A DNA stretch of 64,000 nucleotides from positions 16,473,328-16,537,327 of the forward strand of contig OU744731.1 in NCBI GenBank assembly GCA_916613615.1. Reading direction: 5' to 3'. This document shows, in pieces, positions 43,493-55,200 of this stretch. A program made the position numbers and the translations under genes. Source of the stretch: Steromphala cineraria (Eukaryota; Mollusca; Gastropoda; Trochida; Trochidae). Below the pieces are notes generated by a model that saw nothing but the letters and a program-made list of their open reading frames with translations, was not told the DNA's origin and did not search any database. Within the stretch, counting starts at the first letter, position 1. Each line of letters opens with the position of its first letter.

Positions 43493-44987
43493 TTTTTTTT
43501 TTTTTTTTATTTCCATTTTTTGTACATTTCCATATAGTGCATCTCATATTCATTTCACATGTACATTCAAGATATACATCATTCATAAGTTTACATACAA
43601 CAATCAGTTATGGCTTCTTGCAAGGTACATTGATTATGATATATACATGATTCTTAAATATCATAATTCTTAAATAGCATATGGAGTGATGACCAGAAGG
43701 CATAGAATCTTGCATAATTGCAACTTGAAAAAGCAATCATTTTTGTTATATGATAGTATGTAACTATTTCAAGCTGTAATGGTTTGAAATTTGGTATAAC
43801 TTTTTTGATATGGCATTTGTACAGCATCGATTTTGTAATGAGAACAAGTGCATTCAAAGGGTTGTTGTTTATGCCTTTAAATCCAAACAGTATATTTTCC
43901 TCATTGAAATCAATGTTTCCTTCTGTATAGTTTGTCAGCCAATCTGACAATTGACTCCAGATGCTATTTGCATATTGACAAGAATATAACATATGTGAGA
44001 TGGTTTCTACTGGGTCATGACATAGTGATCATGCTGATGATTCTATATATCCCATTCTAAACAGTAATTTGTTCGTACTTAGAATGTTATGAATGATCTT
44101 ATGCTGAAACCATCTTAGTTCACTACTTTGTGTACATCTCTTAGCCATTTGATTGATATTTGTCCACTCTAATTCAGTGTATTCTTTTTGTAGATGGTCT
44201 TCCCATTTCAAGAAGGTTCTGGATTTTGTGAACTTTGAGTCTAATAAAGTCATATAAAATGCTGAACTGCCTTGTTGACTATTTACTTTTGATATGTTGA
44301 AAGGGAGAATGGGCCTATGGAGCTGGTTTGTATCTGCTTTGAAGTTGTGTAGTATTGATGATATTGATCTTTTAACTCCTTCATAGGTTAGAAAATCTGT
44401 TTTGATGTTATATCTTTCGACAAAGTCTCTACATTCATATATTTTTCCGTTTTCATCAATCAAATCGGATATATAAGTTACACTCTTTTTATCCCATTGC
44501 TTAATATGGATAGTGTCACCATCAATTTTGATATTACTGTTAAACCAAATTGATTTTATCATTATTTCTTCACCAGTAGTTTCTTTTTCACAGCAATGTA
44601 AAAATTTTGCCCAAACGGAGAGTACATCTTTCCAAAACATGTTTGAGATTTTTGGGACTATATTGTCTAAAATATAATTGGAATCTGCCAAATGTAGTAA
44701 ATTAATGTCCACAATATGTTCTTTGAACACACTTATCCAAACTGCATTTTTGTAAAAGAGTCTTTTTATCCAACTCAGCTTTTGTGCTGCTATAGATGTA
44801 CTTATTTCAGGAACACTTATACCTCCATATTTTGGTGGAAGCTTCATAATATCCCTCTTGATTTTATCCGGCTTCCCTTTCCAAAATTGGTAACATTTCT
44901 TTTGGAAATCTTCTATAGTTTTTGCAGGGGGAGTGGGGATACTACTAAACAAGTGATTGAGTTTTGGAAGTAATAATGATTTTAGGA
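43493..44987 (-). mobile_element. 5'-truncated non-LTR retrotransposon (L1/Tx1-like), C-terminal ORF2 part
   Basis: Minus-strand frame from about 44987 to 43656. It reads TVLKSLLLPKLNHLFSSIP, then CYQFWKGKPDKIKRDI and PPKYGGISVPEI, typical of the segment after the reverse-transcriptase domain of L1/Tx1-like ORF2. One in-frame TGA (44031-44029) falls where the C-terminal zinc knuckle would have its first Cys (ESSA-stop-SLCHDPVETISH); the frame then continues to KNYDI. Poly-A tail (plus-strand T run 43491-43509). A 53-bp duplication flanks it (43440-43492 and 44988-45040), so the first 18 or so residues of the open frame come from flanking DNA. Dead copy. Confidence 0.85.
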
Positions 44988-45040
44988 CAGTCAGGTCATC
45001 ATGGATAAATATTTTCTGATGCGGCAGAATGAAAAATATT

Positions 45041-46355
45041 GTTGTATGAGACAATGAACAATATCAGACCATCTCTGAGAGGCAATTTATGACGAAAACA
45101 AGTATTAGACTTCCATTACCAGTTTAATATCAAAATTATTTTCATAAGCAGCGGTCCAAACAAGTATCTACTGAAGAGAGCTGAAACTAGCATATCAGTA
45201 ATATAATCATCAGAAAAGGGTATCGCAATACGTATCGCAATATATTGGTACTTGTTTTATTCAAGAATATGCATGCAATCTTTCTCTTAATGTGAGCGTT
45301 AAGGAATGGTCATCATTGCTCAGCAATGAGCCGTTTTGGAAAGGGATATTTTTTCAATCATTGTTTATGATCTGTATATATATTTCAGCTATTTTCTCAA
45401 CACAACTTCAAACTTTGTAAAGACTTTTCCGTCAATCATGTTTATTTGATTGTGTTTTTTGCCATCTTTGATGGAAATGGCTCGTATTAAAACGTTAGAT
45501 ATATATTGAGTATTTTCAGAAGTGTGTACCGATTCCTATCACGTTGTTCCTGTATTGCAATATACCGATATATCAAAAATACTGCGCATCCTTTAATAGT
45601 CCCTAAAACACACCAAAGCATGTTTACATTAAAGAGCCATTCAGTGATTTTCATCCAATATAATTTTGCTTTGAAAGGCGCATAAATGGCATTATTCATT
45701 ACATAAATCCCCAAAATATCATTCATCGGTCGGATGAAGGGGAGCAATCGCTCCCCTAAACGTAACATTAAAACCTTTTGATGCAGTCATCCACTTGTTT
45801 TCCATTGGTTTTGACGTGGTAGATCCCCCCTTGTAATACATTTTCCAGAAAACAAGTCTTCATAATATTGTCCATTTTATATATTCTCCACTGAGTAGAA
45901 ATAAATTGGTTATGAAGGTTTATCATGAGAGTCACCAGTAATCAATTTGCCCATAAGGAAACTTGAACTTCATACTTCAGCATGCAGCGAGTGTGGTTAT
46001 TGTTAAAGAGAGAGACCAAATTAGGTTTCAAGAGTATGGCCCAAGGGAAAAACTATGCACCACAGAGTCACAAAATTTATTTTTTACAATCCATATTGCC
46101 TGGCATCTTAAGAAAATACCACACAGAAAAAAAAAATTCACAACTTTATTAATGAGGTCAAACAACAACAATTTGTCTAATATATATTAAAGTAGGCTCA
46201 GTAGAGAGATTGAGAGCCTCAAATTAACCAGACCACACTGATCAGAGAAAGGGGTAAAGAGTGAATAAAGAGCATGTAATTAATCAATGTTGCTTAGATT
46301 TGTTATTTAGTTTATCTCTACAAGAATGCTGTGCACAGTTACAACAGTATAACTA
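45041..46355. other. Intergenic with degraded repeats
   Basis: It contains TATCGCAATACGTATCGCAA near 45220 and a related inverted GTATTGCAATATACCGATAT near 45550, probably one degraded MITE. The same motif occurs at 13160 and 26985. No gene is supported. Confidence 0.35.
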
Positions 46356-46388
46356 TTAAAGGGGCAGTAGCACGTTTTTAGGGGGAAT

Positions 46389-48212
46389 AATAAAAAAATA
46401 GAGCCATTGGCTCTGTAGCTCATCAGGCATCATATCAAGTTTGCTTTATACAGGCAAGATGAGCTAAAAATGAAACTGATGTTACCTATTGCAAGAAAAC
46501 CTATAAAAATATTACAAAACAAATGTATTATTATTCAACACTTTTTAGATCGCCAAAATCAGACACTGAAAGAAGTCCACACTAAAATATCCAAGGAGAA
46601 ATAAATTTGCCATAGACTGTCATCTAATGGAGAAAAATAGGTTTTTAAGATTGTGACCCCTGTGACCCTATTTGGGGTCATGGGGTCACAAAAACCTACA
46701 GTTTAGAATCCCAATTGGCCAAGGAGTCTACATGCAGTCTTTCAGCTCAATAGACCTTTAGGAGCTAAAGATGATGAAAATAGGTTTTTAAGGTTGTGAC
46801 CCCTGTGACCCTATTTGGGGTCATGGGGTCACGAAATCTACAATTAAGAATCCCCATTGGCCAAGGAGTCTGCACATATAATTTCAGCTCTCTAGACCTT
46901 TTAGAACTGGAGAAGAAGATGAAAATAGGTTTTTAAGGTTGTGACCCCTGTGACCCTATTTGGGGTCACAGGTTCACCAAAGTTACAAATTAGAATCCCC
47001 ATTGTCCAAGGAGTCTGCACATATCACTATCAACACTCTAGTCCTTTTAGAACTGGAGAAGAAGATGAAATAGGTTTTTAAGGTTGTGACCCCTGTGACC
47101 CTATTTGGGGTCGTGGAGTCACGAAATCTACAATTTAGAATCCCCATTGGCCAAGGAGTCTGCACATATCGTTTTTAACTCTCTTGTCCTTTTAGAACTG
47201 GAGAAGAAGATGAAAATAGGTTTTTAAAGTTGTGACCCCTGTGACCCTATTTGGGGTCACAGGGTCACCAAAGTTACAAATTAGAATCTCCATTGTCCAA
47301 GGAGTCTGCTCATATAATTTTTAACTCTCTACTCCTTTTGGAACTGGAGAAGAAGATGAATATAGGTATTTAAGGTTGTGACCCCTGTGACCCTATTTGG
47401 GGTCACAGGGTCACCAAAGTTACAAATTGGAATCCCCATTGGCCAAGGAGTCTGCACATATCATTTTTAACTCTCTAGTCCTTTTGGAACTGGAGAAGAA
47501 GATGAAAATAGGTATTTAAGGTTGTGACCCCTGTGACTCTATTTGGGGTCACAGGGTCACCAAAGTTACAAATTGGAATCCCCATTGGCCAAGGAGTCTG
47601 CACATATAATTTTTAACTCTCTAGTCCTTCTGGAACTGGAGAAGAAGATGAAAATAGGTTTTTAAAGTTGTGACCCCTGTGACCCTATTTGGGGTCACAG
47701 GGTCACCAAAGTTACAAATTAGAATCTTCATTGTCCAAGGAGTCTGCACATATAATTTTTAACTCTCTACTCCTTTTGGAACTGGAGAAGAAGATGAAAA
47801 TAGGTATTTAAGGTTGTGACCCCTGTGACCCTATTTGGGGTCACAGGGTCACCAAAGTTACAAATTGGAATCCCCATTGGCCAAGAAGTCTGCACATATC
47901 ATTTTTAACTCTCTACTCCTTTTGGAACTGGAGAAGAAGATGAAAATAGGTTTTTAAAGTTGTGACCCCTGTGACCCTATTTGGGGTCACAGGGTCACCA
48001 AAGTTACAAGTTAGAATCTCCATATGCTAAGGTACTTGTACACAAAATTTCAGCTCTCTAATGTGTATGGTTCATGAGGAGAAGTCGAAAGTGTCAAAAG
48101 TTTACGGACGGACGGACGACGGACGGACGACGGACGACGGACGCCGGACGGACGCCGGACGACGGGCCATGCCATAAGCCCATCTGGACTTTCAGTCCTG
48201 ATGAGCTAAAAA
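46389..48212 (-). mobile_element. HINE-like family A element with about nine 146-bp units
   Basis: Left hairpin AGAGCCATTGGCTCTG and AGCTCATCAGG. The core has units of 145-146 bp (anchor AGAAGAAGAT at 46911, 47057, 47202, 47348, 47494, 47640, 47786, 47932). Their sequence (TTGTGACCCCTGTGACCC, AAAGTTACAAATTAGAATC) is a subfamily distinct from 18229-19529. The right end has a long GACGGACG/GACGACGG tract and TCCTGATGAGCTAAAAA. Confidence 0.8.
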
Positions 48213-48362
48213 TAAGGGTATGTCAGGAAATGAAAACTATTTGTTCAAATTGAAAGACAATGTAATTAAACTAAATGAAGCAGTAATAATTCAAATATAT
48301 AATGAAGAGTTCAGCCATGAAATTCATTTTACTTACACAAAATGAATAAAAGGTGTTTAGGC

Positions 48363-48514
48363 CAGTGTATGAAATAAGACTGAGAAGTTACCAGCCCGAA
48401 AGAATGATTTTACTTACTTTCATGGTCAAATTCAACAAAAACATTAAAAAGTTACCAGCCCAGACCAGAAGTTACCCGTTTCGGGCAGTCGGACGGGCCT
48501 TATTTCATACACTG
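48363..48514. mobile_element. 152-bp MITE inserted in the TTAA MITE
   Basis: Inverted ends CAGTGTATGAAATAAG and CTTATTTCATACACTG. The flanks GTGTTTA on both sides look like a 7-bp target duplication if two or three extra bases at the left belong to the element. The ends resemble hAT-type termini. Confidence 0.65.
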
Positions 48515-48690
48515 TGTTTACACAAAATGGCCTTCAATGGATTTCATGTGAATAGTTATATTTTGTCCTTTGACTATGGATTATTGATATTGTGTTATGA
48601 GATTTTTAAAACTATCAAAATAATTCATTTAGCATTAACGTACAATTATAAGTGAAAAATTCTAAAAAATAAAAGTTTAAAAAAATGTGT

Positions 48691-49759
48691 GATTTAAAAA
48701 AATAAGTGTTTTGGATAATTGAATATTAATAAATACGTGTTAATCCTTTAAATTACTCACTGACTAAAATGGTAGCGCATTCATATGAGTATTCATTGAA
48801 AAAGCGATAGAAAAAAATTTGGATACAATATAGAATTATATTTGCTTTCCATTTCATTGCAATTAAATATATGAAAAAAAATTCAATCATTAATCTTAAA
48901 TACATTGTAATTAATTTGACATTATTAACCTTTTAAAAAATAGTCATATAGTACCAGTACCAATTTTAGGCAAATTTTATGCAGAAATAATGCCAATTGA
49001 AAATTAAACCAATTGCCACCTGATATCAAGTCTAGAATAACTACTTATGGATTTGCTATTTGAATTTATATAACAAAGATACAAGGAGGGGAAAGGGGTT
49101 AATAAAACAAATATACTGCATGTTTGAACAATATAGCATTTCATTTGGTTTTCAAATTATCATGATAAATGAGATAAATACACAATACATCTATAAAGTC
49201 ACCCAAGATGTTATCTTATATATTATTAATACCAGATTTAGCATTGTTCAAAATTTTATCAATTAAACTATATAATATAATTTCTTGTTCTCTTTTCAAT
49301 TGTAAACATATTGCCCGTTTTGTTATTAACTTATCACAATCTTTAAATTTTCAACATCTATCATTTTGTTCATATAAAAAAATTAGAAATTTCATTTTGA
49401 TTGAATATAATAATTTTAAGTCTATTCTAAACAATAAATTTTATTCAGTGATTTCCTGTCTATAAAGATATTTAGGTATCATGCAAATATAGACATATGA
49501 AAACATCAAAATTCAATCTATTTCGCCTTTTACTAAGAATTTCACTGATATTTTGTTGCTAAACTGGCCTAAACAGACCAAGAAAATCATAGTTTTATTG
49601 AATAATCCTGCCTTGTTTGAATGTTTTTAATTTGCATTTCAAAGGATAAAATTTCATTGAATTGAACTCGTGTGTCGAAACGATCTATATAGTTATTGAT
49701 TAATTAGTATTGTCATGAATGCAGACATAAGTAGTCTAATACAAACATAACGCGCCATT
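48691..49759. other. Intergenic, strongly AT-rich
   Basis: No gene is supported. The frames at 49060-49266 and 49208-49465 consist of AT-rich codons without a domain. Confidence 0.35.
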
Positions 49760-49908
49760 TTCTGCAGTGGCAAAGATACTCGGAGGAGTCCGTGACACAG
49801 TTATCCAATCAACGCACGCGTACTTTCCCGCCGTATCTGGCCGAAGCTTTGGCGGAAGAGAGTAGGATCGTGCTTTGAAAATCAAACTATGCAGCAAGAT
49901 AAGCTTTG
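49760..49908 (+). promoter_or_regulatory. Probable promoter and non-coding first exon of the NSD gene
   Basis: The sequence becomes locally richer in CpG (ACGCACGCG, CCCGCCG, GGCGG) and has a CCAAT box at about 49805. A good donor GCTTTG|GTAATG at 49908/49909 could splice to the acceptor TTCGCAG at 52190. Inferred; no transcript evidence. Confidence 0.4.
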
Positions 49909-50813
49909 GTAATGAATTATATTTATCTCCAAATGTTAGATTAGATGACCATAGTTCAAAGTATTGAGTGTAATATTTTGATACCCTCGTTATGTAGATG
50001 AAGTTATTGTTTGATCGTGTGGTGACCTAACCTTGCCGCGTGTTGTCGACTCAAAATGGCTTCCTCTTAAAGAAATACATTCCAAAAAGGGGTCATTCGA
50101 ATGATTAACAAACCGTTTTAGTTTAATAGGGTTGTCATACATGTAAATCGTTGCATAATAATTGAAATGTCAGTTTACTTTTAGACTTAATAGGCTAAAT
50201 CAATCGGCTTTTATGAATGCACGGTCGATATTGGTGCTAAATTTGATTTTTGAATGGATTGAAACCAAGCAGTTGAACAATATTTGCATCTAAATTGGCA
50301 ATTTCATTGCATCGTGTGAGTTAAATGTTGCATTTTTTAGATTGTATTTTTGCATTATGATATTTATGTGCCAAGCTAATATGTACAAACCACTTATTAT
50401 TGTTTTAATGCATATGAATAACATTTCCTGCCATATTGGTTTTTGAATAAAACAAATATTGGTTTCACAAAGACTCTAATGTAGGCAGGGATAGGTTTCT
50501 TAAAGGAAAGAAGTGAAACCGACATTTTGTTTTGACAAGTCTATCGATGTTATCAATTTTTGTTTCTATTTAAAAAAATAAAGCCATTTATCCTGTATGC
50601 AGTTAGCCAATATAAAGATAAAAGTATATCTTCAATTTCTGCAATTTAAAAAGAGATAGTTTACTTGTTGATAATATAGTAGATCTGTTTTCTGTATAAT
50701 GTGCTTACATATGGAGATAAATACAGGTTGTGTTTGTGTTATTTTTGACATGAACTAATATTATTTATGTGGAATGTGAACTAAAATATATTTGGAAAAA
50801 GAATATTGTAATT

Positions 50814-51034
50814 CAAGGGTCGAAATTATTCCTATTGGGGTACTAGCCATTGGGACAATTGCATTCCCCTGTGAGCACTAGCCAAAACATATTCTGAATA
50901 TCAAAATACACCGATATAATCATATTTTCTTCAAATTTAACTAGTCCTTCGGACTACCAATGATTGCACTTTACTAGCCCGGCATCTTTTTCACTAGCCA
51001 TTGGCGACCTGGCTAGTGCTAATTTCGAACCCTG
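50814..51034. mobile_element. hAT-like MITE, about 220 bp
   Basis: Ends CAAGGGTCGAAATTAT and CTAATTTCGAACCCTG are inverted. GTAATT flanks both sides. Internal ACTAGCC repeats. A related copy is at 57098-57321. Confidence 0.65.
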
Positions 51035-52233
51035 TAATTGATCTAAAATTTACATAAATGAGGAAAAATAAAGTGTTATGGCCTGTATGTAAACAAGCTC
51101 AATATATTGAATTTGTTTCAAAGAACAAGATTTCTTCAAAATTATAACTGAACTTCAACTAGTTTATAGACTTTAGTCTTGGCTCAACAGTAGGTCAAAT
51201 ATTATGTTTATTTTACATCAGGAGTGAATAAAGTTTTTAAGGCAGTACAAAACATGAATTACTTCTGATCTCTCATGTTTACCATTTCAAACAGGGATCG
51301 GGAAAGACAGGAGTCATGGGTCATTTTGCAAATTGGATGCAAAAGATTGCCCATCAAAATGTTGAAGCTTGCTATTGATTACAAGAACAATGTCCTATTT
51401 TTAGTTCAGAAAATACTAAAATCCCTGAAATAGTCCATTGTCAAACATAACAGTCTTTCCAAATCCCTGCATTTTGAAAGGCTTCTCCAAAAGATTTCGT
51501 TTTCAAAACAATATATTGAAAAGTAGACTTCATGGCAGTGGCTACACAGTCTGTTAAGTTTCGGTACTCATGTTTATCGTTGTTAATATAAATATAATGA
51601 AACAATTTAACAATTCTTTACTTGCCGAAATCACAAACTGACTGTTCATGACTTTATCAGTTAAAAGATACCATTTCACTTCCAAACAAATGATACACGT
51701 TTGATTTGACTATTTTAGGTTTTTAATGATAAATAGTCACAATACTACTTTTCAGCCCTTTCATTGTTGAAAATGAATCTTAGGAGACACAAGTCTGATA
51801 AGATCAGATATATTTATAATCTTTTATGCTTTCATTTTGAATTTTGCTTGAAATCCTGAAGTTTGAAAACATTACAAGGAGCCATTTTCAGACTTTATAA
51901 TTAACTGAATTCGAAATTGGGCATTGGCTGTATCAAAAGTAAACAGGTGTTTGGGAAGGGTAGGGAATTGCACAATGTATATTAAAATGGCCCATTGAAA
52001 TAATTACTATAGAGGAGAATGGCCCCTTAAAAACAATGAAAAGCCTCATCATAAGTGGCCCAATTATTGTCAAAGGTGTCCTCCTGAATCCCTATTAATG
52101 TGCTATTTCTTTCATCCAATGTACAAATTGGTCCCTGACTTTTGAAATACCTAGTATTTTACAATAATTTACCTTTCATTTTGTTCGCAGATAGTGAAAC
52201 AGTTATTTTGATGTGACAATTGATCTCGTTGCC

Positions 52234-55200
52234 ATGTCAATAGAGACCAAGTCAGCAGCTATCGTCAATGGCCTCTCCCCACAGTCGACCTCGACTGCTG
52301 GCTTCCATCATCATCTACCGCAAATTCCAACCATGAGTCGCAACCCAAAGATAGCTCAAAGCAAGGCCAGCGTAAAGAACTCAGTGGCATCACCCGAGAA
52401 AGATGAATCTCAGGTTGTGAATATTGTCCAGATACGTGAAGAAGCCAAAGATGACAAATCTGAAACTGCAGCTAAAGGTCAGGATACCCCTTCAGAAAAG
52501 GCGATGTCTCCTGAAACCAAGTCAACTCGTAAACAAGAAGAGAAACCAAAAGAGGTTATACGCCAACCTCCGAAAAAATCCAGACATTCTTATGAACTTC
52601 CTTCACCTGACACTGCATTGGCAAGTCGAGAGAAACGACAGATTAAGAAACGAGTCCCAAAGGAAGAATTGTTCACAAGCGAGAAATCTCCAAAAGCTCC
52701 AAAAAGTGAGACGCCTCTCAGCCCAAAATCACCAGTTTCTCCATCAAAGGTTTCCGAAGATGCCCACCCAACTAAGTTTATTGTTGGGGACCTTCTCTGG
52801 GCAAAGGTGTCGGGTCATCCCTTCTGGCCTTGTATGGTTTCTCATGATCCTTTCATCAACATCTTCACTAGGGTTAGAGGTAAGTTTATCAAAATTCTCC
52901 CTCGATATCGGTGTTAAACAGACTCTTACAAACAATAAAGATTTAAGTACCTTGTTCTATTTTCAAAATCAATTTTAGAAGTCAATATTAAAGAACAAAT
53001 CTAAAAACATATTTTCAAGCAATGTGGCAGCTCCTTTATCTTTTTTCTTGTGAGCAGAGGAACAATAAAAAAAAAAATTAGACTGCTAAAATATCTGGTA
53101 AAAGAACGAAACTTACATTGGATAGAATAATAGAATAAACTTTCTACCCCAATACTAAGAAGCAACCCCTTTTAAACTTTTTACTAAGTAATTTTGTTTT
53201 TATTCCAGTTACAGGGAAACAGAACCCCATGCGGTCATACCATGTCCAGTTCTTTGGAAATGAAGGGGAAAGAGGGTGGATAAACGAAAGTTCAATGATT
53301 CCCTTTGAAGGGAAGGAGAAGTTCTTCAAACGTGCAGAGAATCTGATTGAGAATGCTCCTAAGGCAATGAAAGGGAAAGTGATACACACTTACAAGGTGA
53401 ATGCAGCCAGACGACCAGCATGGGAGGTGGGCGTGTCTGCCGCTGAAGAAGCAATGGCTGTAGACATCGAGGATCGTAAGGAGCAGTATACGTTTGTCTA
53501 CCAAATCCCTCAAAGCAAGATGCCAAAGACACCCAATTCCTCGAAGAAGGACAGTCAGGTGAAGTCAAAGCGTGGCCGCAAGAGGAAACAGCCAGAAGAT
53601 GAAGATGGAGAAGAAACAAAGACAAGCTCGTCTCCGAAAAAACGAAAAGTATCTGACAGCGAGGGCGTTAAAAGTCCGACTGTCCCTCATAAAGTTACCA
53701 AATATGAGGGGTCGTTTGAGAGCTTCTGCTTGAAACATCGGGAGGGGGTTTTGGACGATCACCCGGATTACGATGAGGAGCAGGTGGTGGAGTATCTACA
53801 ACAGCAGTGGTGTATGATGACCAAGGAACAGAAGGCGCGATACTCCTCCAGCAAGCACACAGGGGCTGAGACAGAAGAAAAGGCCACACCCGGTAGGTCC
53901 CAGTCTCTGCAACTAATGAGTGGTTAGCCATTCCAACTTACCATTGGGTCATAGCTAGCTCATTGAATCAGTTATTGGTTATTATATGCTCACACATGGC
54001 TTATGGCTGAAATATTCCCCAAGCGGTGTAAAACAAACACTCAACTCACTCAATGCCTGTTCCAACAACAATCTTTGTCTGTTTTGTTCATCTCTTTAGC
54101 TAAAATTCATGTTTTACATTGATTTTTTTGTGCTGGGTCTTAAAGCTACTGCAGTTAAACTTGTCCTTTGGTTTAACATCATGAATATTGTGCGATGCAG
54201 TAGGGTTTTATTAGATTGAGACTCTGTCTTTCGGGGGAATTAACCTTTCCTAAAACAAGGCCTTTTCGTTGGCATTTCTAGAACCAGATATATGTGATTT
54301 GAATACCGTATATGACCGGGTATAAGCCGACCCCGCATATAAACCGACCCCCTTTCTCAACCCCCCAAATTCCAGTCAAAACCTAGTATCTCATGTATAG
54401 ACCGACCCCCCTCTTCGCAGCTCTATTTTGCTGACAGTAAGTCGATATGATGCCCGTTGCATTGAAACTAAAAGCTCATGAATCATCAAATGACACGTTA
54501 TTTTAAGACGTATATTATTTTAAAAAACTATAAAAGAAATTATAAGTGTTCACTTACGGTGTTTGTTGTTTGTTTTAATCATATAACATATTATTCTCGG
54601 CAAATTGTTAACGAACGACAGTCAACAACCTTAGGTGCATGAAGTGTTTGCTGGAAATGAGATATTTGTTACAAGCCTTTTCATTGGCTAAATTATGTAG
54701 GTCAACCAATCAGCAAGTCGGTTTAAAAAGGATCTCGAAACATGAAACGTGGTCGTAATAATTTCATGACAACAATTTGTCGATACAATATTAAATGTGT
54801 AAATATATCAGATTTTCTTACACGTTTTCTACATTTTATTTTTTTTCAAAATTAACATGTAGTTAATTGAAATATTTGTGTATATAAAAGTCGAAGAATA
54901 ACGATCAGAAATATAACCATGAGCAAAAAATTATAAAAGGAATGTTATTCGTCGTCACGAAATTACGATTTAAATTCAAAGTAATGTAAAACATCGTGCT
55001 TTCACGAGTGTATCTTTGACAAAGATTTGATTGAATTTCGATCAGATATGATTGATAAGTTTGGAAATATATCTTAATAATACTTTAAAATGGACAACAA
55101 GCCTTTTGAAGTGATAACTCTTGATAATATTTGAAAAACCGGGTTTCAATTGCCGATCGTGGATGCGAGTGAAGCCACATCGATCTGCCGAAATCTAACA

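Larger units (their letters stand above)
46356..48690. mobile_element. TTAA MITE carrying two nested insertions
   Basis: Left end TTAA-AGGGGCAGTAGCACG at 46356. The interior resumes at 48213 (GGTATGTCAGGAAATGAAAA) and again at 48515 after the second insert. It tracks the intact copy at 9082-9429 to about 48690. The right terminal repeat is mutated (ATGTGTGATTTAA instead of CGTGCTACTGCCCC). Confidence 0.75.

Noticed and set aside
44988..45054. N-terminal residues of the LINE frame (MSHTTIFFILPHQK...)
   Set aside because: They derive from the 53-bp target duplication and flank, not from the element.
52424..52978. 184-codon plus-strand frame overlapping NSD exon 1 in another frame
   Set aside because: It runs out of frame with the PWWP-coding sequence, crosses the exon-1 donor into the intron and is Lys/Arg-rich without domain features.
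53144..53931. Several antisense frames opposite NSD exon 2
   Set aside because: Shadows of the coding strand: the plus frame carries PWWP and HMG features, correct splice sites and phase; the antisense frames show no domain.
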